Positions 17,517-26,924 are shown, counted from the first letter of the stretch. The stretch is 64,000 nucleotides of DNA from Roseiarcus sp963696665 (GCA_963696665.1 CAVOLE010000038.1:7147-71146), one strand, 5' to 3'. Notes: generated by a model not told the origin, from the letters alone. Translations and numbers: made by a program.

Positions 17517-18371
17517 ATGGCTGCTGACCCCTATCGGGACCTCACCGTGCTGCTTTACGCCGCGGCGCGCCTTGGCGTCTGGCTGGCGGTCTTCGCGGCG
17601 ATCTTCGCGCCGATTGAGCGGGTCTTCGCGCTGCACGCCCAAAAGATTTTCCGCAAGGGGATCGCCGTCGACCTTGGCTACTATTTTCTCACCGGTCTCC
17701 TGCCTGGCCTCGTGCTCGCGCCGCCGATTTCGGCGGCGGTGCTGGTGATCCATCACTTCATCCCGGGCGGCGTCCTCGCCGCGATCGCCGCCTGGCCGAT
17801 CTGGCTCAAGGCCTGCGCCACGATGATGGTGGGCGAGACCGCCTATTACTGGGCGCATCGCTTGAGCCATCAAATTCCGTTCCTCTGGCGCTTCCACGCC
17901 GTCCATCACAGCGCCGAGCAACTCGATTTTCTGGTCAACACCCGCATGCATCCCGTCGACCTGGTGTGGTCGCGGATGGTCATGCTGACGCCGATCTTCG
18001 CTCTGGGGCTCGCGAACCCTCTCCGCTTCGGCGACGGATTGATCGCGACCGCCATTCTCCTCACCGGGTCGATGTGGGGATATTTCATCCATTCCAACAT
18101 CCGCTGGCGCCTGGGGCCGTTCGAATGGCTTCTGACGACGCCGGCCTTTCACCACTGGCACCACACCAACGACACGCGGCGCGACTGCAACTACGCGTCC
18201 ATGTTTCCCTGGCTCGACCGCATTTTCGGCACCCATCACCTGCCCGCTGCGTGGCCTGAACGCTACGGGATCGATGAGCCGATGCCCAATTCCCTCGCCG
18301 GTCAGTTCATCCATCCGCTTGCGGCGTCGCGGCCTCTGCTGCCGGCCAAAGACAATAGGGTTGCGCAGTAG
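17517..18371 (+). CDS. Sterol desaturase / fatty acid hydroxylase family protein
   Basis: 284 residues, ATG 17517. Integral-membrane di-iron enzyme type. Four or more hydrophobic segments, with the eight-histidine pattern: HRLSH, HAVHHS, and HHWHHTND. Family knowledge: uses O2 and an electron donor to hydroxylate or desaturate lipid substrates, including hopanoids and fatty acids. The genes around it do not name a substrate. Followed by a short palindromic repeat. Annotation as a lipid-modifying enzyme is firm, substrate not. Confidence 0.88.
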   Translation: MAADPYRDLTVLLYAAARLGVWLAVFAAIFAPIERVFALHAQKIFRKGIAVDLGYYFLTGLLPGLVLAPPISAAVLVIHHFIPGGVLAAIAAWPIWLKACATMMVGETAYYWAHRLSHQIPFLWRFHAVHHSAEQLDFLVNTRMHPVDLVWSRMVMLTPIFALGLANPLRFGDGLIATAILLTGSMWGYFIHSNIRWRLGPFEWLLTTPAFHHWHHTNDTRRDCNYASMFPWLDRIFGTHHLPAAWPERYGIDEPMPNSLAGQFIHPLAASRPLLPAKDNRVAQ

Positions 18372-18380
18372 CCGCGCTCG

Positions 18381-18420
18381 ATAGCCCGTCGTGAGACGGG
18401 CGTCCTTCTGAACGCCCTTT
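18381..18420. repeat. Short palindromic repeat (family 2)
   Basis: ATAGCCCGTCGTGAGACGGG followed by CGTCCTTCTGAACGCCCTTT. It pairs in the reverse orientation with 14187-14226 (36 of 40 identical by hand). Located ten bases after the sterol-desaturase stop, so it may also shape the transcript end. Confidence 0.8.
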
Positions 18421-18558
18421 GGTGCGCGGCTGACGCGATCAACGATCGCGTTTACAGGACCGCGCCAGCCGCAGTCGCTTCGGACGCGGGAGCCGGCCCT
18501 TCAGCTTGTGCCAGTTTCGCCCCGCGCTTAATCATCGAATCTGGCGAATGACCGTCAG

Positions 18559-19815
18559 GTGACAACGCAGACGCGTGCGTCGCTGTCATGGAGGGCGACG
18601 ATGGACCTTACGGCACAGCAGAGGATGACCATCCTCGCTGCATTTCTCGGCTGGATGCTCGACGCCTTCGACTTCTTCCTTTTGACCTTCCTGCTCAAGG
18701 ACATCGCCAAGGAGTTCGGAGTCGGGGTGCCGGCGGTGGCCTACGCCCTGTTCCTGACCTTGGCGATGCGGTTCGTCGGCGCGTTCATCTTCGGCCGGCT
18801 TGGCGACCTTTGGGGGCGCAAGCCGGCGCTGATGCTCGATATCCTCTGCTACTCGATCCTCGGCGCGCTCGCCGCCTTCTCGCCGAACCTCACGGTCTTT
18901 CTGATTCTGCGCGCTTTGTTCGGCGTCGCCATGGGCGGGGAGTGGGGCCTCGGGAGCTCGCTGGCGATGGAATCCATTCCGCCGCAGGCGAGGGGACTGG
19001 TGTCGGGGATTCTGCAGTGCGGTTATCCGAGCGGATTCCTGCTCGCCGCGATCGCCTATGGCCTGCTCTTCGGGCGGACCTTCGGCGATTATACAGTCGG
19101 CTGGCGCGCCATGTTCCTGCTCAGCGTCCTGCCCGCTCTCCTTGTGCTGTTCATTCGCAGCGGCATTCCCAAATCGCCGGCGTTCGAGGCCGCGCGCAGG
19201 GAAGAAAAGCCGAGCTTATGGGCGACGATCTCGGATCACTGGCGCCTGGTGATCTACATGGTCGTGTTGATGATGTGCTTCAATTTCTTCAGCCATGGCA
19301 CGCAGGACCTCTATCCGACATTCCTGCAAAGACAGCATGGTTTCGATACGGGCACGGTGAGCTGGATCGTGATCGTCGCCAATCTGGGCGCGATCGCCGG
19401 CGGCCTCCTGTTCGGGCACGTGTCGGAGAAGATCGGCCGCGTCAACGCCATCACGGTGGCGTCGCTCATTGCGTTGCCGGCTCTTCCCTTGTGGGCGTAC
19501 GCCTCGACCCCGGTCCTGCTCGCGCTCGGCGCCTTCATCATGCAGGTCGCGGTGCAGGGGGCCTGGGGCGTCATTCCCGCCCATCTCAACGAATTGTCGC
19601 CCAGTGCGGCGCGGGCGACCATTCCGGCCTTCGTTTACCAGGCCGGCAATTTCCTCGCCTCCTTCAACGCTCCGTTCCAGGCGCAGATCGCGGTCAACAA
19701 CGGCAACAACTACGGCTTCGCTTTGGCCTTGGTGGCGGGGGTGATCGCGGTCGCGATCGTCGTCGTCATCCGCTTCAGCCCGGAGCGGCGCGGCGAACTC
19801 CTGAAGGCCCATTGA
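18559..19815 (+). CDS. MFS transporter, SHS/carboxylate type
   Basis: 418 residues from GTG 18559; ATG 18601 with GGAGGGCGACG before it is a plausible alternative (404 residues). Twelve transmembrane helices. The first helix motif FLGWMLDAFDFFLLTF and the GRLGDLWGRKPALM loop are the signature of the sialate/lactate:H+ (NanT/Jen1-like) MFS group. Imports a carboxylate with protons is the usual role; the substrate is unknown here. No operon partner. Confidence 0.88.
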   Translation: MTTQTRASLSWRATMDLTAQQRMTILAAFLGWMLDAFDFFLLTFLLKDIAKEFGVGVPAVAYALFLTLAMRFVGAFIFGRLGDLWGRKPALMLDILCYSILGALAAFSPNLTVFLILRALFGVAMGGEWGLGSSLAMESIPPQARGLVSGILQCGYPSGFLLAAIAYGLLFGRTFGDYTVGWRAMFLLSVLPALLVLFIRSGIPKSPAFEAARREEKPSLWATISDHWRLVIYMVVLMMCFNFFSHGTQDLYPTFLQRQHGFDTGTVSWIVIVANLGAIAGGLLFGHVSEKIGRVNAITVASLIALPALPLWAYASTPVLLALGAFIMQVAVQGAWGVIPAHLNELSPSAARATIPAFVYQAGNFLASFNAPFQAQIAVNNGNNYGFALALVAGVIAVAIVVVIRFSPERRGELLKAH

Positions 19816-20181
19816 CCGCCGGACGCGGCTTGCCGTTAGCGAGTCCGTTTTGAGCGATTTCAATGCCTTGCGGCGCAATTAGCGAGTCATTGAGTCATTG
19901 AACCATTCCCGGTCCTTGACACCGAAGCCTGGTCGCGCCGCCCATGTGCGAAGCCAGTCCAGCTTCGCCGTCCTTCTGAAAAACAATATCAGATCCCAGC
20001 CGGCTTGGCCAGAAATTGTCGCTTTCTTAAATCAGCGTCCCGGCCTACCTCGGTCTTATACCTTGCTATGTATGTACAATGCTGGGAACATTTCAGCCCT
20101 CCAAGCGGTTGATTAAGCGTCAAAGCGGATCTGGCCGTCAGCATGGGCAAGTTCCGCCAGATTAAAAAGCAGGAGGTTTCT
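19816..20181. other. 366-base gap with no gene
   Basis: Contains only short repeats of GAGTCATT around 19880-19900 and no supported coding frame. It must hold the promoter of the glycine-zipper gene that starts at 20182, but no clear -35/-10 pair is visible. Confidence 0.5.
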
Positions 20182-20442
20182 ATGTCTCGATGGATGCTTA
20201 CCGCTGCTGCTGCGACGCTGATCTGCGCTTCTTCTTCAGCGGCGCTGGCCAACGAGAGTGGCGCGGTCACCGGCGGGCTTGCGGGCGCCGTGGGTGGGGC
20301 GGTTGTAGGCGGGCCGGTTGGCGCGGTGGTCGGAGGCGTGGGCGGCGCGGCCATCGGCAACTCGATGTCCAACCACCATCGCTACTATCACCACCACTAC
20401 GCTTACTCCCCCTACCACCACCACTATTACCATCCGTACTAA
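20182..20442 (+). CDS. Small exported glycine-zipper protein with His/Tyr-rich tail
   Basis: 86 residues from ATG 20182, preceded by AGGAGGTTTC, one of the best ribosome sites in the window. Signal peptide ends at ALANESG. Residues about 26-60 are a glycine zipper (GGLAGAVGGAVVGGPVGAVV pattern), suited to membrane insertion or self-association. The last 25 residues are almost only His and Tyr (YHHHYAYSPYHHHYYHPY), suggesting metal binding or a sticky surface. Function unknown; no neighbour in the same operon. Confidence 0.85.
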   Translation: MSRWMLTAAAATLICASSSAALANESGAVTGGLAGAVGGAVVGGPVGAVVGGVGGAAIGNSMSNHHRYYHHHYAYSPYHHHYYHPY

Positions 20443-20469
20443 GCCCTCCATTTGGGCGGAAGGAATGGT

Positions 20470-20494
20470 TTCCCTCTCCTCTTGGGAGAGGGAA
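20470..20494. repeat. Hairpin repeat downstream of the glycine-zipper gene
   Basis: TTCCCTCTCC pairs exactly with GGAGAGGGAA around a TCTTG loop. Similar ccctctccc-type sequence is at 14233-14266 inside the PodJ-like gene. No T-tract follows, so it is more a repeat element than a standard terminator. Confidence 0.6.
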
Positions 20495-20589
20495 TTTGCG
20501 TGGAAAAGTGCAAAACAATCTTCGACTGCTTTTCTCGAAGCGTGCTTCGCGAAGCCCCGATGCGGCGACCATCCGGTCGCGGCGCCGGC

Positions 20590-21108
20590 CTATTCCGCAG
20601 CGGCCGCTCGTTTCGGCAACACCCAGTTCGGGCGGACATAATGGCAGGTGTAGCCGTTCGGGTAGCGCTCCAGATAATCCTGGTGCTCGGGCTCGGCCTC
20701 CCAGAACGGACCAGCTGGCGCGACTTCGGTCACCACCTTGCCTGGCCATAGGCCCGACGCCTCGACATCGGCGATCGTGTCGAGCGCCACGCGCTTTTGC
20801 TCGTCATTGGTGAAAAAGATCGCTGAACGATAGCTCGCGCCCAGGTCGTTGCCCTGGCGGTTTCGGGTGGTCGGATCGTGGATCTGAAAGAAGAACTCGA
20901 GCAGCTTGCGGTAGCTGATCTGCGAGGGATCGAAGACGATCTCGATCGCCTCGGCATGATTGCCGTGGTTGCGATAGGTCGCATTGGGGACCTCGCCGCC
21001 GGTGTAGCCGACCCGGGTCGAGACCACGCCCGGATAGCGGCGAATGAGATCCTGCATGCCCCAGAAACATCCGCCAGCGAGAACCGCCCGTTCCGTCGAA
21101 CCTGCCAT
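20590..21108 (-). CDS. msrA: Peptide methionine sulfoxide reductase MsrA
   Basis: 172 residues, ATG 21108. GGCFWGMQD near residue 13 contains the catalytic Cys of MsrA; also GYTGGEVPNATYRNHGNHAE and GNDLGASYRSAIF, the binding surface. It reduces methionine-S-sulfoxide in proteins with thioredoxin. No C-terminal resolving cysteine pair is evident apart from YTCHYVRPNW, where the Cys could resolve. Single gene, convergent with the glycine-zipper gene. Confidence 0.96.
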   Translation of the reverse strand: MAGSTERAVLAGGCFWGMQDLIRRYPGVVSTRVGYTGGEVPNATYRNHGNHAEAIEIVFDPSQISYRKLLEFFFQIHDPTTRNRQGNDLGASYRSAIFFTNDEQKRVALDTIADVEASGLWPGKVVTEVAPAGPFWEAEPEHQDYLERYPNGYTCHYVRPNWVLPKRAAAAE

Positions 21109-21215
21109 GACGCCGCCTCCTGTTGAATGGATTTTGGCGCCCGAAGCGAGCGCCGAACCTCCCGCCGCCGCCTTAGATAATCACTCCAACCGAAAACAAA
21201 ACCGAGCCCTCAAAT

Positions 21216-22079
21216 TTACGCCGCTTCGGCGGCGGGGGCGCGGGTGAGCAGCCGGCAGAGGCGCGCAAGCGTCTCCCGCTGCTTTGGCCGCGGCACCACC
21301 ATGTCGATCATTCCGTGGTCGCGCAGGTATTCGGCGCGCTGGAAGCCTTCCGGCAGGCGCTCGCGAATGGTCTGCTCGATCACCCGCGCGCCGGCAAAGC
21401 CGATCACCGCGCCAGGCTCGGCGATCTGCACATCGCCGAGCATGGCGTAAGACGCCGTCACCCCGCCGGTGGTCGGGTTGGTCAGGATCACAATGAAGGG
21501 GAGCCTCGCCGCCCGCAGACGCCGCACGGCGACCGTGGTGCGCACCATCTGCGCCAGGGCGAACATGCCCTCCTGCATGCGCGCGCCGCCCGACGTCGTA
21601 AAAATGAGAAAGGGCGTCGAGCGCTCGATCGCGGCGGAGACGCCGGCGACGATCGCCTCTCCGGCCGCCAAGCCCAGCGTTCCGCCCTGAAACGCAAAGT
21701 CCTGGATGGCGACGGTGACGGCCTGTCCCTCGAGGTTGCCGAATGCGATCGTGACCGCATCCATGGCGCCCGTCTTCGCGCGATTTTCCTGCAAGCGGAC
21801 CGAATAGCGCTTGATGTCGCGAAACTTGAGGGGATCGGACGGCGTTTCGGGGGTGGCGAACTCCTCGTATTGGCCATCGTCGAGGAGCGAGGCGAGACGG
21901 GCCTTCGGGCTGATCGGCATGTGGTAGCCGGAGCCCGGCACAACCATGAGATTGGCTTCGAGATCCTTGTGGAAGACGAGTTCGCCGCTCTCCGGGCACT
22001 TGACCCAAAGATTTTCCGGCGTGTCGCGGCGCAGGAGCGAGCGAATTTTCGGCGGAACGACGTTCGAGATCCAGTTCAT
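21216..22079 (-). CDS. accD: Acetyl-CoA carboxylase carboxyltransferase subunit beta
   Basis: 287 residues from ATG 22079. Carboxyltransferase fold with FTTSGGARMQEGMFALAQM and VILTNPTTGGVTASYA, the CoA-binding glycine motifs. The N-terminal segment keeps one Cys (LWVKCPESGELVFHKDL) where E. coli AccD has a four-Cys zinc ribbon; this loss is usual in Hyphomicrobiales. It combines with AccA for the second half-reaction making malonyl-CoA. It lies directly downstream of trpA, 40 bases apart, the common rhizobial order trpA-accD. Confidence 0.96.
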   Translation of the reverse strand: MNWISNVVPPKIRSLLRRDTPENLWVKCPESGELVFHKDLEANLMVVPGSGYHMPISPKARLASLLDDGQYEEFATPETPSDPLKFRDIKRYSVRLQENRAKTGAMDAVTIAFGNLEGQAVTVAIQDFAFQGGTLGLAAGEAIVAGVSAAIERSTPFLIFTTSGGARMQEGMFALAQMVRTTVAVRRLRAARLPFIVILTNPTTGGVTASYAMLGDVQIAEPGAVIGFAGARVIEQTIRERLPEGFQRAEYLRDHGMIDMVVPRPKQRETLARLCRLLTRAPAAEAA

Positions 22080-22119
22080 GCGCTGCGTTCGCTCCGTTGC
22101 GGCGGTCGTGGAAAAACGG

Positions 22120-22944
22120 TCACTTCTGCGCGGCCCGCACGCCATGCGCCAGTTTGCCGACGAGCTCGGCGACGGCGGCGACGGTCGACGGGGTCGCCGC
22201 TCCGCCGTCGAGCGACAGTCTGATCGCTTCGACAACGGAAGAACCGACCACCACGCCATCCGCAGTTTCCGCGATCGCGCGGGCGCTTTCGGCGTTCTTG
22301 ACGCCGAAGCCGACCGCGACCGGCAGCTCGGTGCGCCGCTTCAGCCGCGCCACGCCTTCCGCCACCTGCTGCACGTCGGGAGCCGCGGCTCCGGTGACGC
22401 CCGTGATCGATACAAAATAGACGAAGCCGCCTGCGTTTTTTAGAATTTCCGGCAGACGGTCATCGCTCGTGGTCGGCGCCACAAGGCGAACAAAGGCGAG
22501 CCCGGCTCGTCGGGCGGGCAGGCAAATCTCGTCGTCTTCCTCAGGAGGGCAATCGACGATGATGAGCCCGTCGACGCCCGCGGCTTTTGCGTCCCTCAGG
22601 AATGTCTCGACGCCATAGACATAGATGGGGTTGTAATAGCCCATGAGGATCAGCGGCGTGTCGGGGTCCTGGCTGCGGAACTTTTTCACCATTCCCAGGG
22701 TCGCCGGCAGGGTCTGCTTGGCTTCGAGCGCCCGACGGCCGGCGGCTTGAATCGCCGGGCCGTCCGCAATCGGGTCGGTAAACGGCATGCCGAGTTCGAC
22801 AATGTCCGCGCCGGCCGCCGGCAACGCTCCGAGAATCGCGGATGACGTCGCGCTGTCCGGGTCGCCGGCCATGATGAAGGTCAAAAGCGCAGCCCGGCGT
22901 TCGGCGGCAAGCTGTTGAAAGCGCAAATCGAGGCGTGCGGTCAT
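22120..22944 (-). CDS. trpA: Tryptophan synthase alpha subunit
   Basis: 274 residues, ATG 22944. The catalytic Glu is in ADIVELGMPFTDP and the Asp in FTDPIADGPAIQAAGRRA. YYNPIYVYG and FVYFVSITGVTGA carry the active-site loops; GFGVKNAESA and GVVVGSSVVEAI bind the phosphate. Splits indole-3-glycerol phosphate to indole and G3P and channels indole to TrpB. trpB is not beside it; the upstream neighbour is an unrelated transporter pair on the other strand. Likely same transcript as accD. Confidence 0.96.
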   Translation of the reverse strand: MTARLDLRFQQLAAERRAALLTFIMAGDPDSATSSAILGALPAAGADIVELGMPFTDPIADGPAIQAAGRRALEAKQTLPATLGMVKKFRSQDPDTPLILMGYYNPIYVYGVETFLRDAKAAGVDGLIIVDCPPEEDDEICLPARRAGLAFVRLVAPTTSDDRLPEILKNAGGFVYFVSITGVTGAAAPDVQQVAEGVARLKRRTELPVAVGFGVKNAESARAIAETADGVVVGSSVVEAIRLSLDGGAATPSTVAAVAELVGKLAHGVRAAQK

Positions 22945-23131
22945 GGGCGTCTCGTTACCACGACGCCCAGAGGCGCGAAAGCAAAGGAACCCAGACGGTT
23001 GTCGGACACGCGGAGGACGGTGATTTTCGAGTGAAACTGGCCCTCGACCGGGCCAAAGAATCCCGATAATGGCCGAAGACATCCATCATAGGCGAGAACG
23101 ATCGCCGGTTCGCGGCTCCTCGGGGGGACTC

Positions 23132-23302
23132 ATGAAGCTCTTTCTTTTGGCTCTCCCTTGTGTCCTGGCGGTCTGGGTCCCGCTCTACAACTCGGTTCCG
23201 CCTGTCCTTTTCGGAATCCCGTTCTTTTTCTGGTTCCAGCTGGTCCTCATTCCGCTCTCGGCGCTCGCAATTCTTGCTGCGGATCGGATCGGTAAGAACT
23301 AG
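23132..23302 (+). CDS. DUF3311 small membrane subunit
   Basis: 56 residues from ATG 23132 after CGGGGGGACTC. Two transmembrane helices (FLLALPCVLAVWVPLYN and FFWFQLVLIPLSALAIL). The NSVPPVLFGIPFFFWFQ centre is the DUF3311 mark. Such short proteins are encoded just before SSS-type monocarboxylate permeases and are thought to be accessory subunits. The symporter begins four bases after the stop. Confidence 0.88.
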   Translation: MKLFLLALPCVLAVWVPLYNSVPPVLFGIPFFFWFQLVLIPLSALAILAADRIGKN

Positions 23303-23305
23303 GCG

Positions 23306-24874
23306 ATGCTCGACCACCTCAACCTCGTCGCCACCGCAGTCTTCGTCTTCTTTTTTGGCCTGGTGTCGGTGCTTGGCTTTGTCGCGGCGCGCTGGAAAGC
23401 CGCCGATCTTGGACATATCCACGAATGGGGTCTGGGAGGCCGCCGCTTTGGCCGTTGGATAACCTGGTTCCTGCTCGGGGGCGATCTCTACACGGCCTAC
23501 ACGGTCATCGCGATTCCCGCGGTCGTGTTCGCGATTGGCGCCTTCGGGTTCTTCGCCGTGCCCTACACGATCATTGTCTATCCGTTCCTCTACCTGACGT
23601 TGCCGCGCCTGTGGGCGGTCTCGCAGAAAAACGGCTACATCACCGCCGCCGATTTCGTGCTTGGCCGCTATGGCCACAAAGGACTGGAGCTTGCGGTTGC
23701 GGCGACCGGGATCCTGGCGACGATGCCCTATATCGCCCTTCAGCTAATCGGACTTGAGAAGGTCATTGTCGCCCTCGGCTTTTCCGGTCAGGGGATCATG
23801 GCGCACGCGCCCATCACCATCGCGTTCGTCATCCTCGCGCTCTTCACCTACAAGAGCGGCTTACGCGCGCCGGCCATGATCGCGTTCGTCAAGGATGCGA
23901 TGATTTACATCTTCATCATCGCTGCGATTGTCGTCATTCCCTATGAGCTCGGAGGTTTCGGAGCGATTTTTGCAGCGGCCGGCAAGGCGTTCGAAGCCAA
24001 GGTCGCGGCGAATCCCAATCTTGCCGCCGGGCTGACGCTCAAGCCCACGCAAGTCGGTCCCTACATCACGCTCGCGATCGGTTCGGCGATGGCGTTGTTC
24101 ATGTATCCGCACGCGCTGACGGGCTCGCTCGCGGCTTCGAGCGGGAACGCCATTCGCTTCAACACGATGACGTTGCCCGCCTATTCCTTGGTGCTCGGCT
24201 TGATCGCCTTGCTTGGGCTGATGGCGATCGCCGCCGGCGTCAAGGTCGACACGCCCCAGGACGCCGTGCCACAGCTTGTGCTCTGGGCGTTTCCCAACTG
24301 GTTCGCCGGCTTTTGCTTCGCGGCGATCGCGCTTGGCGCTCTCGTGCCGGCGGCGGTCATGTCGATCGGCGCGGCCAACACCTTCACCCGCAACATCTGG
24401 AAGCCGTTCGTCCACCCGGAGATGACGCCGCAAGAGGAGTCGGTGCTCGCCAAACTGGCTTCGCTGGTGGTGAAGATCGGCGCGCTCGCCGTGATCTTCT
24501 TCATGCCGACGCAATTCGCTTTGAACTTGCAATTGCTGGGCGGCGTCTGGATGGTTCAGATATTCCCGGCGATGATTTTGGGCCTGTTCACCCGATGGTT
24601 CAGCGGCTGGGCGCTGCTGATCGGCTGGGCTCTCGGCATGATCATCGGCACGTCCCTCTCCTGGACGGGCAAGGCCTGGGCGCCGGTCCATGCGCTGAAG
24701 TGGGATGTTCCGTTTTTTGGCCATTTCGATTCCGGCCTTAGCTTTGCCGCCTATAATGGATTGACGGCGGTGCTCGTCAATTTCCTTGTCGCGGCAGCGC
24801 TTTCATTGGTTCTGCGTTCTCAGGCGAGCGATGAGACTTCACCAGAAGACTACGATGATCGTGCGCTCGCGTGA
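23306..24874 (+). CDS. Sodium:solute symporter, monocarboxylate permease MctP-like
   Basis: 522 residues with about 13 transmembrane helices. The SSS core is seen as YTAYTVIAIPAVVFAIGAFG, GYITAADFVLGRYGHKGLEL, and YPHALTGSLAASSGNAIRF. Family knowledge: the DUF3311-plus-SSS pairs include rhizobial MctP, which imports lactate, pyruvate, acetate and some amino acids. Four bases after its small partner, so co-translated. Substrate is inferred from the pair and not proven. Confidence 0.9.
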   Translation: MLDHLNLVATAVFVFFFGLVSVLGFVAARWKAADLGHIHEWGLGGRRFGRWITWFLLGGDLYTAYTVIAIPAVVFAIGAFGFFAVPYTIIVYPFLYLTLPRLWAVSQKNGYITAADFVLGRYGHKGLELAVAATGILATMPYIALQLIGLEKVIVALGFSGQGIMAHAPITIAFVILALFTYKSGLRAPAMIAFVKDAMIYIFIIAAIVVIPYELGGFGAIFAAAGKAFEAKVAANPNLAAGLTLKPTQVGPYITLAIGSAMALFMYPHALTGSLAASSGNAIRFNTMTLPAYSLVLGLIALLGLMAIAAGVKVDTPQDAVPQLVLWAFPNWFAGFCFAAIALGALVPAAVMSIGAANTFTRNIWKPFVHPEMTPQEESVLAKLASLVVKIGALAVIFFMPTQFALNLQLLGGVWMVQIFPAMILGLFTRWFSGWALLIGWALGMIIGTSLSWTGKAWAPVHALKWDVPFFGHFDSGLSFAAYNGLTAVLVNFLVAAALSLVLRSQASDETSPEDYDDRALA

Positions 24875-25014
24875 ACAAGGGCCTATAGAGGCGTCCTTGA
24901 GCGCGGCCGGCTAATGTTGAGGGCGCCATTGCGTCGGCGCCGCCGCTGCTCGAGCAAGGATATTGTCGTAGGCCATGATCAGGTGCAGTCTGCGCGCTGT
25001 CTAGGGAGCTTTTA

Positions 25015-26811
25015 ATGGTGGAAGAGGGGCCGGGCTCCGTGGAGAATGATCTGCCGGCCGCCGAGCCACAGCCGCAGCACGATTTTTCCGTTGTTCAAGG
25101 CTTCCAGGTTGTCGGCGCCGAAGGCTTAAGCCGGGCGGGCGACGAAGCCTGGCGCGACGCGCTCAGACTGGAGCTGGAGACGCGCGCCGCTCGCCTGCAT
25201 CAGGCCGTCGACGCCGCGATTGTGCTCTCGAACGACGGGATCATCCGTTGGTTGGGGGATCCGGTCGCCAAACTCTCGCTCGGCCCGAATGCGCTCAACC
25301 CGAGCGCCGTCATCCTCGCCGATGAATCCCTGCCCGATGCGTCCCGCGAGATGATAAAGATACGAATTGAGCTTTGGATCGCGGCGACGACGCGGCGCCT
25401 TCTTGCGTCGCTGTTCGCGCTCGAAGGCCTTCAAGAGGGATCGGAAAGCGTTCGCGATTTGGCGCAGGAGCTCACGCGGTCGCTCGGGGTTTTGGAGCGC
25501 GAACCGATCAGGGCGAAGATCAAGGCGCTCACTCAAGAGGACCGCGCGGAGCTGAGAAAGCAAGGCGTCCGCTTCGGCGCCTACTATATTTTTCTCCCCG
25601 CGCTGCTCAAGCCGGCGGCCAGAACGTTGGCCCTTCAACTGTGGAGCCTTCAAGCGTCCGGCGACGCCAGTGAGCTTCTTCCGAGCCTCGGCGCAGTCGC
25701 CTCGTCTGGCCGGACCTCTCTCCCGTTGGACAAGGGGACCTCGAAGGAAGGGTATCGCGTCGCCGGTTATCGGCCGTGCGGCGAGCGGGTTGTGCGGGTT
25801 GATGTCGTGGAACGTCTTTCCGGGATGATCCGGGCGGCGTTCGCAGGGGAAGGGACGGGGGTCGCCGAGGGCCCTCCAAGCCAGCGGACGTCGAAAGGAT
25901 TCCTCGTCAGCGGAGCGATGACATCGTTGACTGGGTGCTCAGGCGAGCCATTCGCCTCGATCTTGCGCTCCATGGGATTCCGGTCGGTCGAAATGAAACG
26001 GTCGGAATTTTTTGGATCCCGATCGGCTGCCGAAGGGGGACAAAGCGAACCGCTCAAACCGGGGGACATTCAGGAACCGTCAGGCGTTGAGCAAGCGACG
26101 GCGCCGGCGAGTGAAGATGAAGCCCCAGGGGATTCGGTTTCGGCCGCGCCGACTGCTGAGCCGCCGCCTGACGACGTCCTTGCGGGCGCTGGGGGTCTTG
26201 ACGAGCTCGCCGAGGGCGCGGAAACGGCCCCTGAAGACCCTGTCGCCGTTACGGAGGCCGTCGACACCTTCGCCGAGGCAGCCGAGAGCGCGACCGAGGG
26301 CGCCGACGGCGTCACGCTGGAAACGGCGGCTGCTCCCGCCCTCTCGGATCCGCCGGATGGAGGTTCCGCAGCGCAAGCCATGGAGCAGGCCGCCGCTCCA
26401 CAAACGTCGGACGCAAGTTGCGAACTGGCAAAAGGCGCTGAACTGATCATCGTCTGGCGACCCGATCATCGCAAGATTTCACACAAACGCGAGAGGGAAG
26501 GGAGACAATCAAGAACCGAGGGACCTGCCAGAACCGAAGGACCCGGCCGTGCAGACGCCCGGGGTCATAGTCCGGGCGCAACGCCCAATTGGCGGCGCGA
26601 ATCGGCGGCCTCTCCGCCCAAGAGGCCCAATCGCCCCAATTCGGGCCGTAACGACGAAAAACGTCGCCAGCGGCCCCATGATTATGATATGACCCGGTCG
26701 GCTGCAACGACGGCGCCGCAGCCAACGGCCAAGGTTGATCCGAACTCACCCTTCGCCAAGCTTCTCGAGCTTCGTTCGCTACTTGAGGAACAAGCCAACA
26801 AACGCCAGTAG
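25015..26811 (+). CDS. Remnant of SUV3-like RNA helicase: C-terminal part without the helicase core
   Basis: 598 residues. From about residue 40 it follows the C-terminal accessory region of the alphaproteobacterial degradosome-like (SUV3-type) helicase: GIIRWLGDPVAKLSLGP, LADESLPDASREM, RKQGVRFGAYYIFLPALLKP, GCSGEPFASILRSMGFRS, then an acidic/proline-rich stretch, basic RNA-binding-like patch (KREREGRQSRTEGPARTEG), and tail KVDPNSPFAKLLELRSLLEE. No Walker A, DEAH/DExD, or SAT motif exists upstream; the symporter ends 140 bases before. The usual S4-domain gene between it and fdxA is also absent. It retains an intact start and frame, so it may still make a protein. Confidence 0.7.
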   Translation: MVEEGPGSVENDLPAAEPQPQHDFSVVQGFQVVGAEGLSRAGDEAWRDALRLELETRAARLHQAVDAAIVLSNDGIIRWLGDPVAKLSLGPNALNPSAVILADESLPDASREMIKIRIELWIAATTRRLLASLFALEGLQEGSESVRDLAQELTRSLGVLEREPIRAKIKALTQEDRAELRKQGVRFGAYYIFLPALLKPAARTLALQLWSLQASGDASELLPSLGAVASSGRTSLPLDKGTSKEGYRVAGYRPCGERVVRVDVVERLSGMIRAAFAGEGTGVAEGPPSQRTSKGFLVSGAMTSLTGCSGEPFASILRSMGFRSVEMKRSEFFGSRSAAEGGQSEPLKPGDIQEPSGVEQATAPASEDEAPGDSVSAAPTAEPPPDDVLAGAGGLDELAEGAETAPEDPVAVTEAVDTFAEAAESATEGADGVTLETAAAPALSDPPDGGSAAQAMEQAAAPQTSDASCELAKGAELIIVWRPDHRKISHKREREGRQSRTEGPARTEGPGRADARGHSPGATPNWRRESAASPPKRPNRPNSGRNDEKRRQRPHDYDMTRSAATTAPQPTAKVDPNSPFAKLLELRSLLEEQANKRQ

Positions 26812-26924
26812 CTGCGCCATCGCCGCCGAAAGCATCGACAACAAAAAGGTTGGCAGACGGTCTGGAAATCCATAGAAGAGCGGCCGAAGTCCCTGACCGG
26901 CAGGTAGCTCACAAGGATATACGT

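Noticed and set aside
17457..18314. Long minus-strand open frame opposite the sterol desaturase
   Set aside because: High-GC shadow frame; the plus frame has the three His boxes.
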